From Chloroflexota bacterium (GTDB taxonomy: Bacteria > Chloroflexota > Dormibacteria > Aeolococcales > Aeolococcaceae), in contig VBGJ01000148.1 of the NCBI GenBank assembly GCA_005880445.1, positions 1 through 42,137 on the forward strand: a DNA stretch of 42,137 nt. Reading direction: 5' to 3'. This document shows, one piece after another, positions 18,866 through 26,904 of this stretch. The position numbers and the translations under genes were made by a program. Every line of letters starts with the position of its first letter. Position 1 is the stretch's first letter. The notes beneath the pieces are model-generated. The model worked only from the letters and a program-made list of their open reading frames with translations, searched no databases and had not been told where the DNA came from.

Positions 18866-20679
18866 GCACAGCCCGCACCTTCTGCGGAACGCCACGCGCC
18901 GGCGACGCGGGAAGGACCATGACCGTCTTCGGTTGGGTCGACCGGCGCCGCGATCACGGCGGGCTCATCTTCATCGACCTGCGCGACCACACCGGCACCC
19001 TGCAGGTGGTCATCGATCCGCAGACGGCGCGCGGCCTGGGGAACGCGCACGAGGTTCGCTTGGAGTGGGTGCTGCGTGTGGACGGCGAGCTGCGCGCGCG
19101 AGCGCCGCAGAACGTCAACCCGAAACGCGAGACCGGCGAGGTGGAGCTGCACGCTGCCGCGTGCGCCGTGCTGTCGGCAGCGAAGACACCGCCGTTCCCG
19201 GTGAACGAAGACAGCGAGGTGGAAGAGCAGCTCCGCCTGCGCCATCGTTACCTGGATCTGCGCCGGCCGAGGCTGCAGCGCAACCTGCGCACGCGCGCGG
19301 CGTTTTGCATCGAGCTCCGCCGCGCCCTCACCGGGCTGGGTTTCGTCGAGATAGAGACGCCGCAGATGATTCGGGCGACGCCGGAAGGAGCACGGGACTA
19401 CCTGGTGCCGAGCCGGCTGTTCCCTGGCAGCTTCTACGCGCTGCCGCAGTCGCCACAGCTCTACAAGCAGTTGTGCATGGTGGCCGGCTTCGATCGTTAT
19501 TTCCAACTGGCGCACTGCATGCGTGACGAGGACCTGCGCGCAGACCGTCAACCGGAATTCACGCAGCTCGACATCGAGATGTCGTTCGTCGACGAGGAGG
19601 ACGTGTTTGCAGCGCTGGAGCAGGTCATCCCGGCCGCGTGGAACGCGTGTGACTTTCGAGGCAGCCCGCTGCCCGTTCCATTCCCACGCGTCACGTGGAA
19701 GGATGCGATGGGTCGCTACGGAACCGACAAACCGGACACGCGGTTCGCGCTCGAGCTCACCGACATCACCGCCACGGTGCGGCACTCCGGCTTCCGCGTC
19801 TTCGCCGACGCGGTGGCCAGGGGTGCCATCGTCAAGGCGATATGCGTCCCGGGTGGCGGCGACCTGTCTCGCGCCGACATCGAAGGGCGCCTGACCGACA
19901 TCGCCCGCGATGCCAAGGCGAAGGGACTTGCGCATCTCTGGAAGCGAGCCGGCGGATGGGAGGGTCCGATCGCGAAATTCTTCACCGCCGAGGAGCTCGA
20001 CGGGATCGGCGCCGCCACCGGAGCGAACACCGGCGACTGCGTGCTCATGGTCGCCGACACACCGGACACGGTGGCCGCCGCGCTCGGCGCGCTGCGCAAT
20101 CATCTGGGCGCGGCGCGCGGTCTCTACGATCGAGACCGCGTCGACATGATCTGGGTGACCGAGTTTCCCATGTTCACGCGCAGCGCGGAGACGGGTGAGG
20201 TCACGCCCGCGCACCATCCGTTCACGATGATCAACGCCGACGATGTCGGCAAGCTCGAATCCGATCCGCTCGCCGTACGTTCGCGGGCCTACGACATCGT
20301 GGTCAACGGTAGAGAGGTGGGCAGCGGCAGCATTCGGATCACGGATCCCGACATTCAGCGGCGCGTCTTTGCGGCGATCGGCATCGACGGAGAAGCCGCG
20401 CGTCGCAAGTTCGGATTCCTTCTCGAGGCGTTCGAATACGGTGTCCCTCCACACGGAGGGTGGGCCGGCGGCATCGACCGGATGCTGATGGAAGGGCTCG
20501 CGGAAGAGAACATCCGCGATGTCATCGCCTTTCCCAAGAACCAGCAGGCGCAGGAGCCGATGACCGATGCGCCGGCGCCGGTGGACGAGGCCCAGCTGCG
20601 CGAGCTGGGCCTCACCCTGCCGCCGTCGCGGCGGAACGAGTCAGCGCAGCCGAAGCCCCCATTTAGCGAGCGGAGGTGA
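18862..20679 (+). CDS. aspS: Aspartyl-tRNA synthetase, bacterial type
   Basis: Charges tRNA-Asp. The 605-residue product has the N-terminal OB anticodon-binding domain (FGWVDRRRDHGGLIFIDLRD), the class II core (FVEIETPQMIRATPEGARDYLVPSR, then FQLAHCMRDEDLRADRQPEFTQLDIEMSF), the bacterial GAD insertion in the middle, motif 3 with GGWAGGIDRMLM, and the short C-terminal extension after VIAFPKNQQAQEPM. The length fits the bacterial AspRS. Whether it discriminates against tRNA-Asn cannot be told from what I can see. The GTG start is coupled to hisS (GTGA). A strong hairpin follows 40 bases after the stop. Confidence 0.97.
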   Translation: MSTARTFCGTPRAGDAGRTMTVFGWVDRRRDHGGLIFIDLRDHTGTLQVVIDPQTARGLGNAHEVRLEWVLRVDGELRARAPQNVNPKRETGEVELHAAACAVLSAAKTPPFPVNEDSEVEEQLRLRHRYLDLRRPRLQRNLRTRAAFCIELRRALTGLGFVEIETPQMIRATPEGARDYLVPSRLFPGSFYALPQSPQLYKQLCMVAGFDRYFQLAHCMRDEDLRADRQPEFTQLDIEMSFVDEEDVFAALEQVIPAAWNACDFRGSPLPVPFPRVTWKDAMGRYGTDKPDTRFALELTDITATVRHSGFRVFADAVARGAIVKAICVPGGGDLSRADIEGRLTDIARDAKAKGLAHLWKRAGGWEGPIAKFFTAEELDGIGAATGANTGDCVLMVADTPDTVAAALGALRNHLGAARGLYDRDRVDMIWVTEFPMFTRSAETGEVTPAHHPFTMINADDVGKLESDPLAVRSRAYDIVVNGREVGSGSIRITDPDIQRRVFAAIGIDGEAARRKFGFLLEAFEYGVPPHGGWAGGIDRMLMEGLAEENIRDVIAFPKNQQAQEPMTDAPAPVDEAQLRELGLTLPPSRRNESAQPKPPFSERR

Positions 20680-20718
20680 ATTCATTTCACCGGAGCTCGC
20701 ACGCCTTTGGGGGGTGCG

Positions 20719-20744
20719 CGAGGGGGGATCCTGATCCCCCCTCG
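20719..20744. terminator. Strong bidirectional hairpin between aspS and the GYD gene
   Basis: CGAGGGGGGAT (20719-20729) pairs perfectly with ATCCCCCCTCG (20734-20744) around a CCTG loop: an 11-bp, very GC-rich stem between two convergent genes. There is no long T run on either side, so it may act as a non-canonical terminator or an mRNA 3'-end stabiliser for both transcripts. Confidence 0.75.
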
Positions 20745-20748
20745 ATAT

Positions 20749-21102
20749 CTAGTTGACCCCGACCGGCTGCCGCGCGCCGGGCGGCGCATACACACTGGCG
20801 ACGTCCTTCGCCTTGCCCAGGATGCTCTGCATGTCGCTTGCGGTGATCAGCTTGATCGTGCGGATGCCGCGCAGCGCGCCGCTGCTCGCGGTCGCCACCG
20901 CGAGCGCAGCTGCGGCATTGTCATCAGGCGCCTCTGCGATGAGCAGAAAGTCGTCTTCGCCGAACGTGAAATACAGTACGTCGACCTTGCCTCCGACTCG
21001 GTCCGCCGCCTTTTGGACCGCGGCAGCACGGTCACCAGGATTGGCGATGAATTGCGCCCACGTCTCTGCCTTGTATCCGCCAAGGAACGCGTATTTCGGC
21101 AT
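20749..21102 (-). CDS. GYD-domain protein of unknown function
   Basis: A 117-residue protein with the GYD-family layout: MPKYAFLGGYKAETWAQFI at the start, then RAAAVQKAADRVGGKV, LYFTFGEDDFLLIAEAPDD and a C-terminal IKLITASDM segment. GYD proteins are small alpha/beta proteins with a dimeric ferredoxin-like fold and no firmly established role; they are frequent in soil bacteria. The ATG at 21102 has a GAGGAGG site at good spacing. The ORF track extends this frame to 21336, but those residues look random. It is one of only two - strand genes here, convergent with aspS and divergent from the small membrane protein at 21154. Confidence 0.85.
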   Translation of the reverse strand: MPKYAFLGGYKAETWAQFIANPGDRAAAVQKAADRVGGKVDVLYFTFGEDDFLLIAEAPDDNAAAALAVATASSGALRGIRTIKLITASDMQSILGKAKDVASVYAPPGARQPVGVN

Positions 21103-21153
21103 CGCAGCCACCTCCTCGTCTTCTATCTGCGTGCAGCCGGACCATGCTAGCTC

Positions 21154-21417
21154 ATGAGTCCGGCGCTCGCTCTTGCGGTGCTTTTCGTGCTGATCGGAGC
21201 CCAGGCGACGCGTGTCATCGCGCCGCGTCGTGGCTCGTATCCGCTGCTCCTGGCGCTGGCGGCGGTGGGCCTCGCAGCGGCGGAGCTGGTCGCCATCGGG
21301 GTACACCTCGGCGGCCCGCAGGTGGGCGTGCTCCATCCGGTGATCGACGTCATCGGCATCGGGATGGCCGAGATCCTCGGCCTGCGGCTCACGGGCCCAC
21401 GGCGCCGCGTCCGATAA
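21154..21417 (+). CDS. Small membrane protein, three predicted membrane segments
   Basis: I do not recognise a family. The 87-residue product is strongly hydrophobic: segments at about 4-20 (ALALAVLFVLIGAQATRV), 29-52 (LLLALAAVGLAAAELVAIG) and 57-77 (VGVLHPVIDVIGIGMAEILG), ending in a basic tail GPRRRVR that by the positive-inside rule should face the cytoplasm. The start has no clear ribosome site. It is divergent from the GYD gene by 51 bases and precedes another small membrane protein and the RsbW-like/SigB pair. Codon use fits the neighbours. Function unknown. Confidence 0.65.
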   Translation: MSPALALAVLFVLIGAQATRVIAPRRGSYPLLLALAAVGLAAAELVAIGVHLGGPQVGVLHPVIDVIGIGMAEILGLRLTGPRRRVR

Positions 21418-21420
21418 TCT
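21413..21420 (+). promoter_or_regulatory. Possible -10 (GATAAT) before the 63-residue ORF
   Basis: GATAAT at 21413-21418 (or TAATCT at 21415-21420) lies at the end of the preceding small gene, about 40 bases before the next ATG. With the CAGGAG site at 21443 it would give a conventional leader. No -35 stands out. Confidence 0.35.
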
Positions 21421-21457
21421 CGACTGCGCCAGAAACCCGAGTCAGGAGTCATCAGTC

Positions 21458-21649
21458 ATGCGCTTCCCCCTAGGTCGTAAAGGCCTTGTCGCCGCCGGCG
21501 CCGCCGCAGGTGCGCTCGCCTTCTGGAAAGTCCGGTCTCGTCGCCGTGAGCAGGAGGATCGTGAGTGGGAGGCCGAGGTGGCCGGCGCCGTCGATGAGGG
21601 CCGCTCGGCCGCCGATGCAGCCACAACCGGGGAGAGTGGAAGCGGCTAG
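21458..21649 (+). CDS. Small single-pass membrane protein, unknown
   Basis: A 63-residue ORF: a short basic start (MRFPLGRKG), one Ala/Gly-rich hydrophobic segment (LVAAGAAAGALAFWKV), then a very charged stretch (RSRRREQEDREWEAEV) and an Ala/Gly/Ser-rich tail. A CAGGAG ribosome site lies nine bases before the ATG. The topology suggests a membrane-anchored cytoplasmic tail, similar in look to small stress-associated membrane proteins, but I can assign no family. It directly precedes the RsbW-like gene and could belong to that regulatory unit. Confidence 0.6.
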   Translation: MRFPLGRKGLVAAGAAAGALAFWKVRSRRREQEDREWEAEVAGAVDEGRSAADAATTGESGSG

Positions 21650-21676
21650 CCGGGCGCACGGTTTCGGCGTGGATTC

Positions 21677-21694
21677 GATGGGGTATTCCCCATC
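21677..21694 (+). promoter_or_regulatory. Hairpin covering or preceding the start of the RsbW-like gene
   Basis: GATGGGG (21677-21683) and CCCCATC (21688-21694) form a perfect 7-bp stem with a TATT loop. The candidate start ATG 21678 is inside the stem; the alternative start ATG 21699 is just after it. It may limit translation of the anti-sigma gene. Confidence 0.5.
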
Positions 21695-22148
21695 TGAGAT
21701 GGCCGAGATCTCCGAGCTCCGTCTGCCCGCGGATCGCGCGTACGTCGTGGTCGCCAAGCGGGCCGCGGGCGCGATCGGCTCGGTGGCGGGCTTTGATCTC
21801 GACGCCGTCGACGATCTGACGATCGCGGTGGCCCAGGCGTTCGAGAACGCGATCAGCTGCCTGGAACGGTCGGGCTTCCTGACCGGGCAGGTGCGCATCT
21901 CGTTCAAGCACGACCGGCGTGGCCTCGACGTCCGGGTCCGGTCGACGGTGAGCCACGACGCCGAGGTTGGAGCCCGCGAGCGGGTTCAGGCGGCCGCTGC
22001 CGTGGCCACCCAGGCGGACGCCGAGGTGGCGGCCGCCACCGATCTCGCGCTGCGCCTGATGGGGCTCTTCGTCGATGACAGCAGCTATCGCGTCGACGAG
22101 CGCACGGGAGGGCTGCGCGTTCGGCTGACCAAGTACCGCGTCTCGTGA
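21678..22148 (+). CDS. RsbW-like anti-sigma factor with degenerate ATPase motifs
   Basis: The product (156 residues from ATG 21678, 149 from ATG 21699) aligns by eye with RsbW/SpoIIAB anti-sigma kinases: LRLPADRAYVVVAKR, DLDAVDDLTIAVAQAFENAIS and the final LRVRLTKY. Key GHKL residues are altered. The N box keeps Asn but Gln replaces the catalytic Glu (AQAFENAIS versus SEACTNAVQ). The G1 DxG is absent (STVSHDAEVG), and the G2 glycine loop GGLGL reads ATDLAL. It may hold the sigma factor without phosphorylating an antagonist. No RsbV gene is adjacent. It is coupled to the sigma gene by GTGA. The start is uncertain; the ORF-track start at 21486 overlaps the upstream gene. Confidence 0.75.
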   Translation: MGYSPSEMAEISELRLPADRAYVVVAKRAAGAIGSVAGFDLDAVDDLTIAVAQAFENAISCLERSGFLTGQVRISFKHDRRGLDVRVRSTVSHDAEVGARERVQAAAAVATQADAEVAAATDLALRLMGLFVDDSSYRVDERTGGLRVRLTKYRVS

Positions 22149-22963
22149 CGCCGGCGCCGCGGCGCGGCGGCGCGGCGACGCGGGAGCGCACGCTGGCCAA
22201 GCCGGCGCCGAGCGCGGAACGTGACGAGACGCAGCGTCTGCTCCGCGAGTACCGGACCACCCGCGACCCTCGCGTCCGTGAGCGCCTGGTCGAGCTGAAC
22301 AGCGATCTCGTCCACTACATCGCCCGCCGCTTTGCCAACCGAGGGGAGCCGCTCGAGGACATCGAGCAGGTGGGCTTCGTCGGTCTGATCCAGGCGATCG
22401 AGCGATTCGATCCCTCGCTGGAGAACGAGTTCAGCACGTTCGCCACGCCGACCATCGCCGGGGAGATCCGCCGGTACTTCCGCGACCGCTCCTGGGCGGT
22501 GCGCGTGCCGCGACGGCTGCAGGAGAACCTGATCCGGGTCAACGGCGCCTCGCAGCAGCTGCAGCACGAGCTCGGCCGGGCACCGTCGATCCCGGAGATC
22601 GCGGCTCGCCTCGGCATCGAGCCGGACGAGGTGCTCGCCGCGTTGGAGGTGTCGCCGGCGCAGCACACGGTCTCCCTGGAGTCGACGGGCAGCTCGCTCG
22701 GAGAGGATACGGCGACGCTCGGAGAGCGGCTGGGTCGAGAAGACGAGAATCTGGAGCGCGTCGAAGCGCAGGAGATGCTCGAGCGGGTGATGTCGCATCT
22801 CACGCCGCGTGAGCGCAAGATCCTCGCCCTCCGTTTCGTCGAGCAGCTTCCCCAGACCGAGGTGGCCAAGCGGCTGGGCATCTCCCAGATGCACGTCTCC
22901 CGTCTGCAGCGGGCCGCGGTGGAACACCTGCGCAGGGAGTTCGGCGACCAGGCTCCGGCGTGA
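22145..22963 (+). CDS. sigB: SigB/SigF/SigG-type RNA polymerase sigma factor
   Basis: Group 3 sigma-70 factor of the general stress/sporulation type. In the 272-residue product, region 2 has LVELNSDLVHYIARRFANRGEPLEDIEQVG with FVGLIQAIERFDPSLENEFSTFATPTI and the SigB-like IRRYFRDRSWAVRVPRR. Region 3 follows (RAPSIPEIAARLGI), and region 4 has LTPRERKILALRFVEQLPQTEVAKRLGISQMHVSRLQRA. About 28 extra basic residues precede region 2. GTG 22145 is fused to the stop of the RsbW-like gene (GTGA), the usual arrangement of an anti-sigma/sigma pair. The symbol denotes the subfamily; its regulon is unknown. Confidence 0.93.
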   Translation: MTPAPRRGGAATRERTLAKPAPSAERDETQRLLREYRTTRDPRVRERLVELNSDLVHYIARRFANRGEPLEDIEQVGFVGLIQAIERFDPSLENEFSTFATPTIAGEIRRYFRDRSWAVRVPRRLQENLIRVNGASQQLQHELGRAPSIPEIAARLGIEPDEVLAALEVSPAQHTVSLESTGSSLGEDTATLGERLGREDENLERVEAQEMLERVMSHLTPRERKILALRFVEQLPQTEVAKRLGISQMHVSRLQRAAVEHLRREFGDQAPA

Positions 22964-23009
22964 TCCAAACCGCGCGATCGGGTTTCAGGTCACGATGGCC
23001 GCCGCTGGT

Positions 23010-23015
23010 TAGAAT
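23010..23015 (+). promoter_or_regulatory. -10-like element upstream of alaS
   Basis: TAGAAT lies 26 bases before the alaS ATG in the 78-base gap after the sigma gene, implying a leader of about 18-20 bases without a clear ribosome site. A TTTCAG at 22983 is 21 bases upstream, longer than the standard spacer. Confidence 0.45.
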
Positions 23016-23041
23016 CGGCACGTAGCTTCCGAGCACATTCC

Positions 23042-25639
23042 ATGCGCAGCCAAGACATCCGGGAGCGTTTCCTGCGCTTCTTCGAGGAGCGTGGGCACCA
23101 TCGCCTTCCCAGCGAGTCGCTCATACCCCACGACGATCAGTCGCTTCTCTTCACCGTGGCCGGCATGGTCCCGCTCAAGCCGTACATCTCAGGGGCGCGG
23201 AGGCCGCCGTCGCCGCGGCTGGTGTCGTGCCAGAAATGCTTTCGAGGAGCCGGCCTGAAATACGACGACATCTCGTCCGTCGGCGACACCACCCGCAACT
23301 CGTTCTTCGAGATGCTCGGCAACTGGTCGATCGGCGACTATTTCAAAGAGGGAGCCATCGACTACGCGTGGGAGCTCGCCACCGGCGAGTTCGGCCTTGA
23401 TCCGTCACGGATCTGGGTCAGCGTGTACCCGGACGACACGACCGCGGAGCTGCTCTGGACCGACAAGATCGGCGTGCCGCGGGAACGCGTCGCCAGGCTC
23501 ACCGACAACTGGTGGGCGGCCGGCCCGACCGGACCCTGCGGCTACGACAGCGAGATGTACTGGGATTGGGGACCACCATGCTCGTGCGGCCGCGCCGCGT
23601 GCACCCTCCAGGACGAATGCAACGGCGACCGCTGGGTCGAGTTCTGGAATCTCGTGTTCATGGAATTCGACCAGCAGGAAGACGGGTCGCGACCCCTGCT
23701 CCCGAAGCCGACGGTGGACACCGGCATGGGGCTCGAACGCTTCGTCGCCGTCCTGCAGGGCAAGCGCAGCATCTATGACACGGATCTCTTCGTGCCGCTC
23801 GTCACCGGCTTTCGTGGCCGCGCCCCGGACGGTCCTGAGACGCCGGAGCGCATCCGGGCGTTCAACGTGCTCGCCGACCACCTGCGCGGCGCCGCATTCC
23901 TGATCGCGGCCGGCGTCCTGCCCTCCAACGAGGGGCGCGGCTACGTGCTCCGCCGCCTGGTGCGCAGGGCAGCCATCCGCGCCCGGAGCGTGCAGGCTCG
24001 CGGCGGGCTGGCCGCCGGCACGCGCGAGTTGGTGGCGGTCATGGGGCCGGTGTACCCGGAGCTGGTCGAGCACGACGACCTGATCGAGGAGACGCTGCGG
24101 GCCGAGGAGGAGACGTTTGCCCGGACCGTCGAGGCTGCGTCGAAACGGTTCGAGGAGATCATCGGCGCCGCGGCCGGGCGCATCGCAGGCGATGACGCGT
24201 TTCGCCTCTACGATACCTTCGGCTTGCCGATCGAGTTAACCATCGAGATGGCAGCCGAGCGCGGGGCGACGGTGGACACCGATGGCTTCCGCCTCGCCAT
24301 GGAAGGACAGCGGTCCCAGAGCCGAAAGGCGCACGAGCGTGTGGGCTTCGGTGGCCTGACCTTGCCCGCGACGCGTTTTGTCGGCTACGAGACGCTGGAG
24401 GCCGAGGCCCGCGTGCTTCGCATCGGGGTGCCCGACGAGCTCGCCGTGCTGCCGGCCGGGCAGACCGGCGCGGTACTTCTCGACGTGAGCCCCTTCTACG
24501 CCGAGGCGGGGGGGCAGATCGGCGACACCGGCCAGCTGCGGTGGGACGACGGGCGGGCCGCGGTGCTCGACACCACGTACGTGCCCGGCACCGATGCGCG
24601 CCTGCACGCGGTGCGCGTCGAGACCGGCGAGCTTCGCCAGGGGGCGACCGTGCACGCGAGCGTTGACGCGGCCCGCCGGGCGCAGATCGCGCGACACCAC
24701 TCGGCGACGCATCTGCTCAACCGCGCGCTCCGCGAAGTGCTCGGTGACAGGGTGGTGCAGCGCGGTTCGTTGGTGGGCCCCGAGCACACGACGTTCGATT
24801 TCTCCTTTGCTCGCGCGCTGTCGGCGGAGGAGGTCGCAGAGATCGAGCACCTCGTCAACGACGCGGTGCGTCGCGATCTGCCGCGCACGGTCAGCGAGAT
24901 GTCGCTTGCGGAGGCTCGCGCCAGCGGGGCTGTTGCGCTGATCGACGAGAAGTACGCAGAGGTGGTCCGCGTGGTGGATTTCGGTGGCTGGTCGCGCGAG
25001 CTGTGTGGCGGCACGCACGTCGCGCGAACCGGAGAGCTTGGCGCGGCCATCGTCGTCTCGGAGTCGAGCATCGGTCAGGGGATACGGCGCATAGAGCTGG
25101 TGGCAGGCGAGGCGGCCGAGCGTCGCTGGCGCGACACGGGTGCGGCGCTCCAGGCGACGGCGCGCGCGTTGCGCGCACGCCTGGAAGAGGTTCCCGAGCG
25201 GGTTGCGCTGCTCCAGGAGCAGAACCGGCGCCTCGCGCGCGACGTCGAAGCTGCCCGGCGCAGCGCCGGCTCTGGAGGGGGGGTGCAGAGCGTGGAGCTG
25301 GAAGACATCTCCGGCATCCAGCTGGCGCATGCAACACTCGACGCCGGCGGCGCCGACGGCGTGCGCGACATCGCGGACCGCCTGTTTGCGGAGCGGCTCA
25401 ACGGCGATGGCGTCGCCGTCGTGCTTGGCGGTTCGACGCTCGCCGTGAAGGTTGGCGGACGTGCGCTCGACGCCGGCATCGACGCCGGCCAGCTCGTGCG
25501 GGCCGCGTCCGAGATCACGGGGGCGCGCGGCGGAGGCCGCAAGGACTTCGCCAGCGGTGGGGTGGGGGACCCGGCGAAGCGCGATGCCGCGCTCGCGTCG
25601 ATCCGAGAGGCGGTGGCGCGCGCCGCAAAGGCGCCCTGA
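23042..25639 (+). CDS. alaS: Alanyl-tRNA synthetase
   Basis: Charges tRNA-Ala and edits Ser/Gly mischarging. The 865-residue product has the class II core (RFLRFFEERGHH, SCQKCFRGAGLKYDDI, SFFEMLGNWSIGDYFKEGAI, GPTGPCGYDSEMYWD, TVDTGMGLERFVAVLQG). The editing domain's zinc site is complete (HHSATH, His552-His557, and CGGTH, Cys655-His659), and the C-terminal domain ends with GGGRKDFASGGV. A cysteine-rich insertion (CSCGRAACTLQDEC) lies where the family has a variable loop. Its stop shares TGATG with the FtsA-like gene, so that unit may be co-transcribed from the alaS promoter. Confidence 0.97.
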   Translation: MRSQDIRERFLRFFEERGHHRLPSESLIPHDDQSLLFTVAGMVPLKPYISGARRPPSPRLVSCQKCFRGAGLKYDDISSVGDTTRNSFFEMLGNWSIGDYFKEGAIDYAWELATGEFGLDPSRIWVSVYPDDTTAELLWTDKIGVPRERVARLTDNWWAAGPTGPCGYDSEMYWDWGPPCSCGRAACTLQDECNGDRWVEFWNLVFMEFDQQEDGSRPLLPKPTVDTGMGLERFVAVLQGKRSIYDTDLFVPLVTGFRGRAPDGPETPERIRAFNVLADHLRGAAFLIAAGVLPSNEGRGYVLRRLVRRAAIRARSVQARGGLAAGTRELVAVMGPVYPELVEHDDLIEETLRAEEETFARTVEAASKRFEEIIGAAAGRIAGDDAFRLYDTFGLPIELTIEMAAERGATVDTDGFRLAMEGQRSQSRKAHERVGFGGLTLPATRFVGYETLEAEARVLRIGVPDELAVLPAGQTGAVLLDVSPFYAEAGGQIGDTGQLRWDDGRAAVLDTTYVPGTDARLHAVRVETGELRQGATVHASVDAARRAQIARHHSATHLLNRALREVLGDRVVQRGSLVGPEHTTFDFSFARALSAEEVAEIEHLVNDAVRRDLPRTVSEMSLAEARASGAVALIDEKYAEVVRVVDFGGWSRELCGGTHVARTGELGAAIVVSESSIGQGIRRIELVAGEAAERRWRDTGAALQATARALRARLEEVPERVALLQEQNRRLARDVEAARRSAGSGGGVQSVELEDISGIQLAHATLDAGGADGVRDIADRLFAERLNGDGVAVVLGGSTLAVKVGGRALDAGIDAGQLVRAASEITGARGGGRKDFASGGVGDPAKRDAALASIREAVARAAKAP

Positions 25640-26904
25640 TGTCGAAACGCAAGTTCCAATTGCTGCGGCGCCGCGAAGAGTTCAAGACGCACTACACCGT
25701 GCTCGACATCGGCACGGAGTTCGTCAAAGCGCTGGTGGTGAAGCGCGAGGACGACAAGGGCATCGTGCTCGGCGTGGGCAAGGTGCGTCAGGCGGTGATG
25801 CACATGCAGGCGGGAGCGGTCGCGGACATCCAATCGGTGATCGACAACTGCGACCGTGCGCTCACCGAGGCGGAGGACATGTGCGAGACCATCCCGGGCC
25901 AGGCGGTGATCGGCATCGCCGGTGAGCAGGTGCGCGGCTTCAGCACGACGATGACCATGCCGCGCCCGCAGCCGCAGGCACGCATCACGCAGGCGGACAT
26001 CGCCACCGCGCTGCAGGCGGTGCAGCGCCGCGCATTGCGCGAGGCGGTTCGGCAGATGTCTCAGGATCTCGGCGTGTCGGAGATCAATGTGAAGCTGGTG
26101 CACAGCACGATCACGCACGTGCGCATCGACGGCTACGGCGTGAGCAACCCCGTCGACTTTCAGGGCCACATCCTCGAGATCACCGTTTTCAACACCTTCG
26201 CACCGCTCACGCACATCGGCGCTCTGCAGACGATCGCACAGGAGCTCGATCTCGAGTTGGTGGCGACCGTGGCCGAACCGTATGCGCTCGCTCGCGGCTG
26301 CGCCAGCGAGGAGACGCAGGAGCTCGGCGGCATCTTCGTCGACATTGGCGGCGGCACCACCGACATCGCGCTGGTGCGCAACGGCGGGATCGAATCCACG
26401 CGGATGTTTGCGCTGGGAGGTCGTTCGTTCACCAAGCGTCTGGCCACCGATCTTTCGATGCCGCTCGAGGAGGCCGAGCGCTTCAAACTCGCGCACGCGG
26501 AGCACCGTCTCGCAACCGATCAGAGCGTGATGGCGCATCGCAGCGTGACGCCCACGGCCGAGGTGCTCGCCCAGGGCGTCGCGCTCAGCCTGGAGGAGCT
26601 GGCCGGTCAGGATCCGCTGCCGCCCGCCCTCTTCCTCGCGGGAGGCGGCGCCGCGCTGCCCGAGGTGGTCGACCAGCTCCGCGCGATCGACTGGACCGCG
26701 ACCGTGCCCTTCAACCACACACCGTCGGTCAAGCTGCTCGGCCCCGACGACGTGCGCGGCGTGTACGACACCACCGGGCTTCTGGTCGGATCGCAAGACG
26801 TGACGCCGATGGGCCTGGCACGCCACGCGATCACGCTGGAAGATGAGGCCGACGAGCCACTCGGCGGTCTCATGCGCCGGGTGCTCAAGACGATGAGGGT
26901 CTGA
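25639..26904 (+). CDS. FtsA/PilM-like actin-fold ATPase (SHS2 domain)
   Basis: The 421-residue product has actin-family phosphate loops: TVLDIGTEFVKALVV near residues 20-35 and FVDIGGGTTDIALVRNGG near 235-250. An SHS2/1C-type insertion lies between (GEQVRGFSTTMTMPRP to NVKLVHSTITHVRIDGYGV) and a late LAGGGAALPEVVDQL adenosine loop. This matches FtsA/PilM proteins. A canonical FtsA would end in an amphipathic membrane helix and neighbour ftsZ; here the C-terminus is LGGLMRRVLKTMRV and ftsZ is absent. The next gene encodes a cytoplasmic-TM-exterior protein, and a prepilin peptidase is nearby, so a PilM-like role is possible. The exact function is not established. Confidence 0.85.
   Translation: MSKRKFQLLRRREEFKTHYTVLDIGTEFVKALVVKREDDKGIVLGVGKVRQAVMHMQAGAVADIQSVIDNCDRALTEAEDMCETIPGQAVIGIAGEQVRGFSTTMTMPRPQPQARITQADIATALQAVQRRALREAVRQMSQDLGVSEINVKLVHSTITHVRIDGYGVSNPVDFQGHILEITVFNTFAPLTHIGALQTIAQELDLELVATVAEPYALARGCASEETQELGGIFVDIGGGTTDIALVRNGGIESTRMFALGGRSFTKRLATDLSMPLEEAERFKLAHAEHRLATDQSVMAHRSVTPTAEVLAQGVALSLEELAGQDPLPPALFLAGGGAALPEVVDQLRAIDWTATVPFNHTPSVKLLGPDDVRGVYDTTGLLVGSQDVTPMGLARHAITLEDEADEPLGGLMRRVLKTMRV

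Noticed and set aside
22966-22985. Possible terminator AAACC...GGTTT after the sigma gene
   Set aside because: The stem is only five base pairs with a poorly placed loop and no T run. The stop is more likely unterminated before the alaS promoter.
23576-23625. A cysteine-rich loop in AlaRS as a novel metal site
   Set aside because: Bacterial AlaRS proteins vary in this loop and often carry cysteines there. Nothing shows a new function.
25639-26904. Calling the actin-fold ATPase canonical FtsA
   Set aside because: It lacks an adjacent ftsZ and the clear C-terminal membrane helix, so I left it as FtsA/PilM-like.
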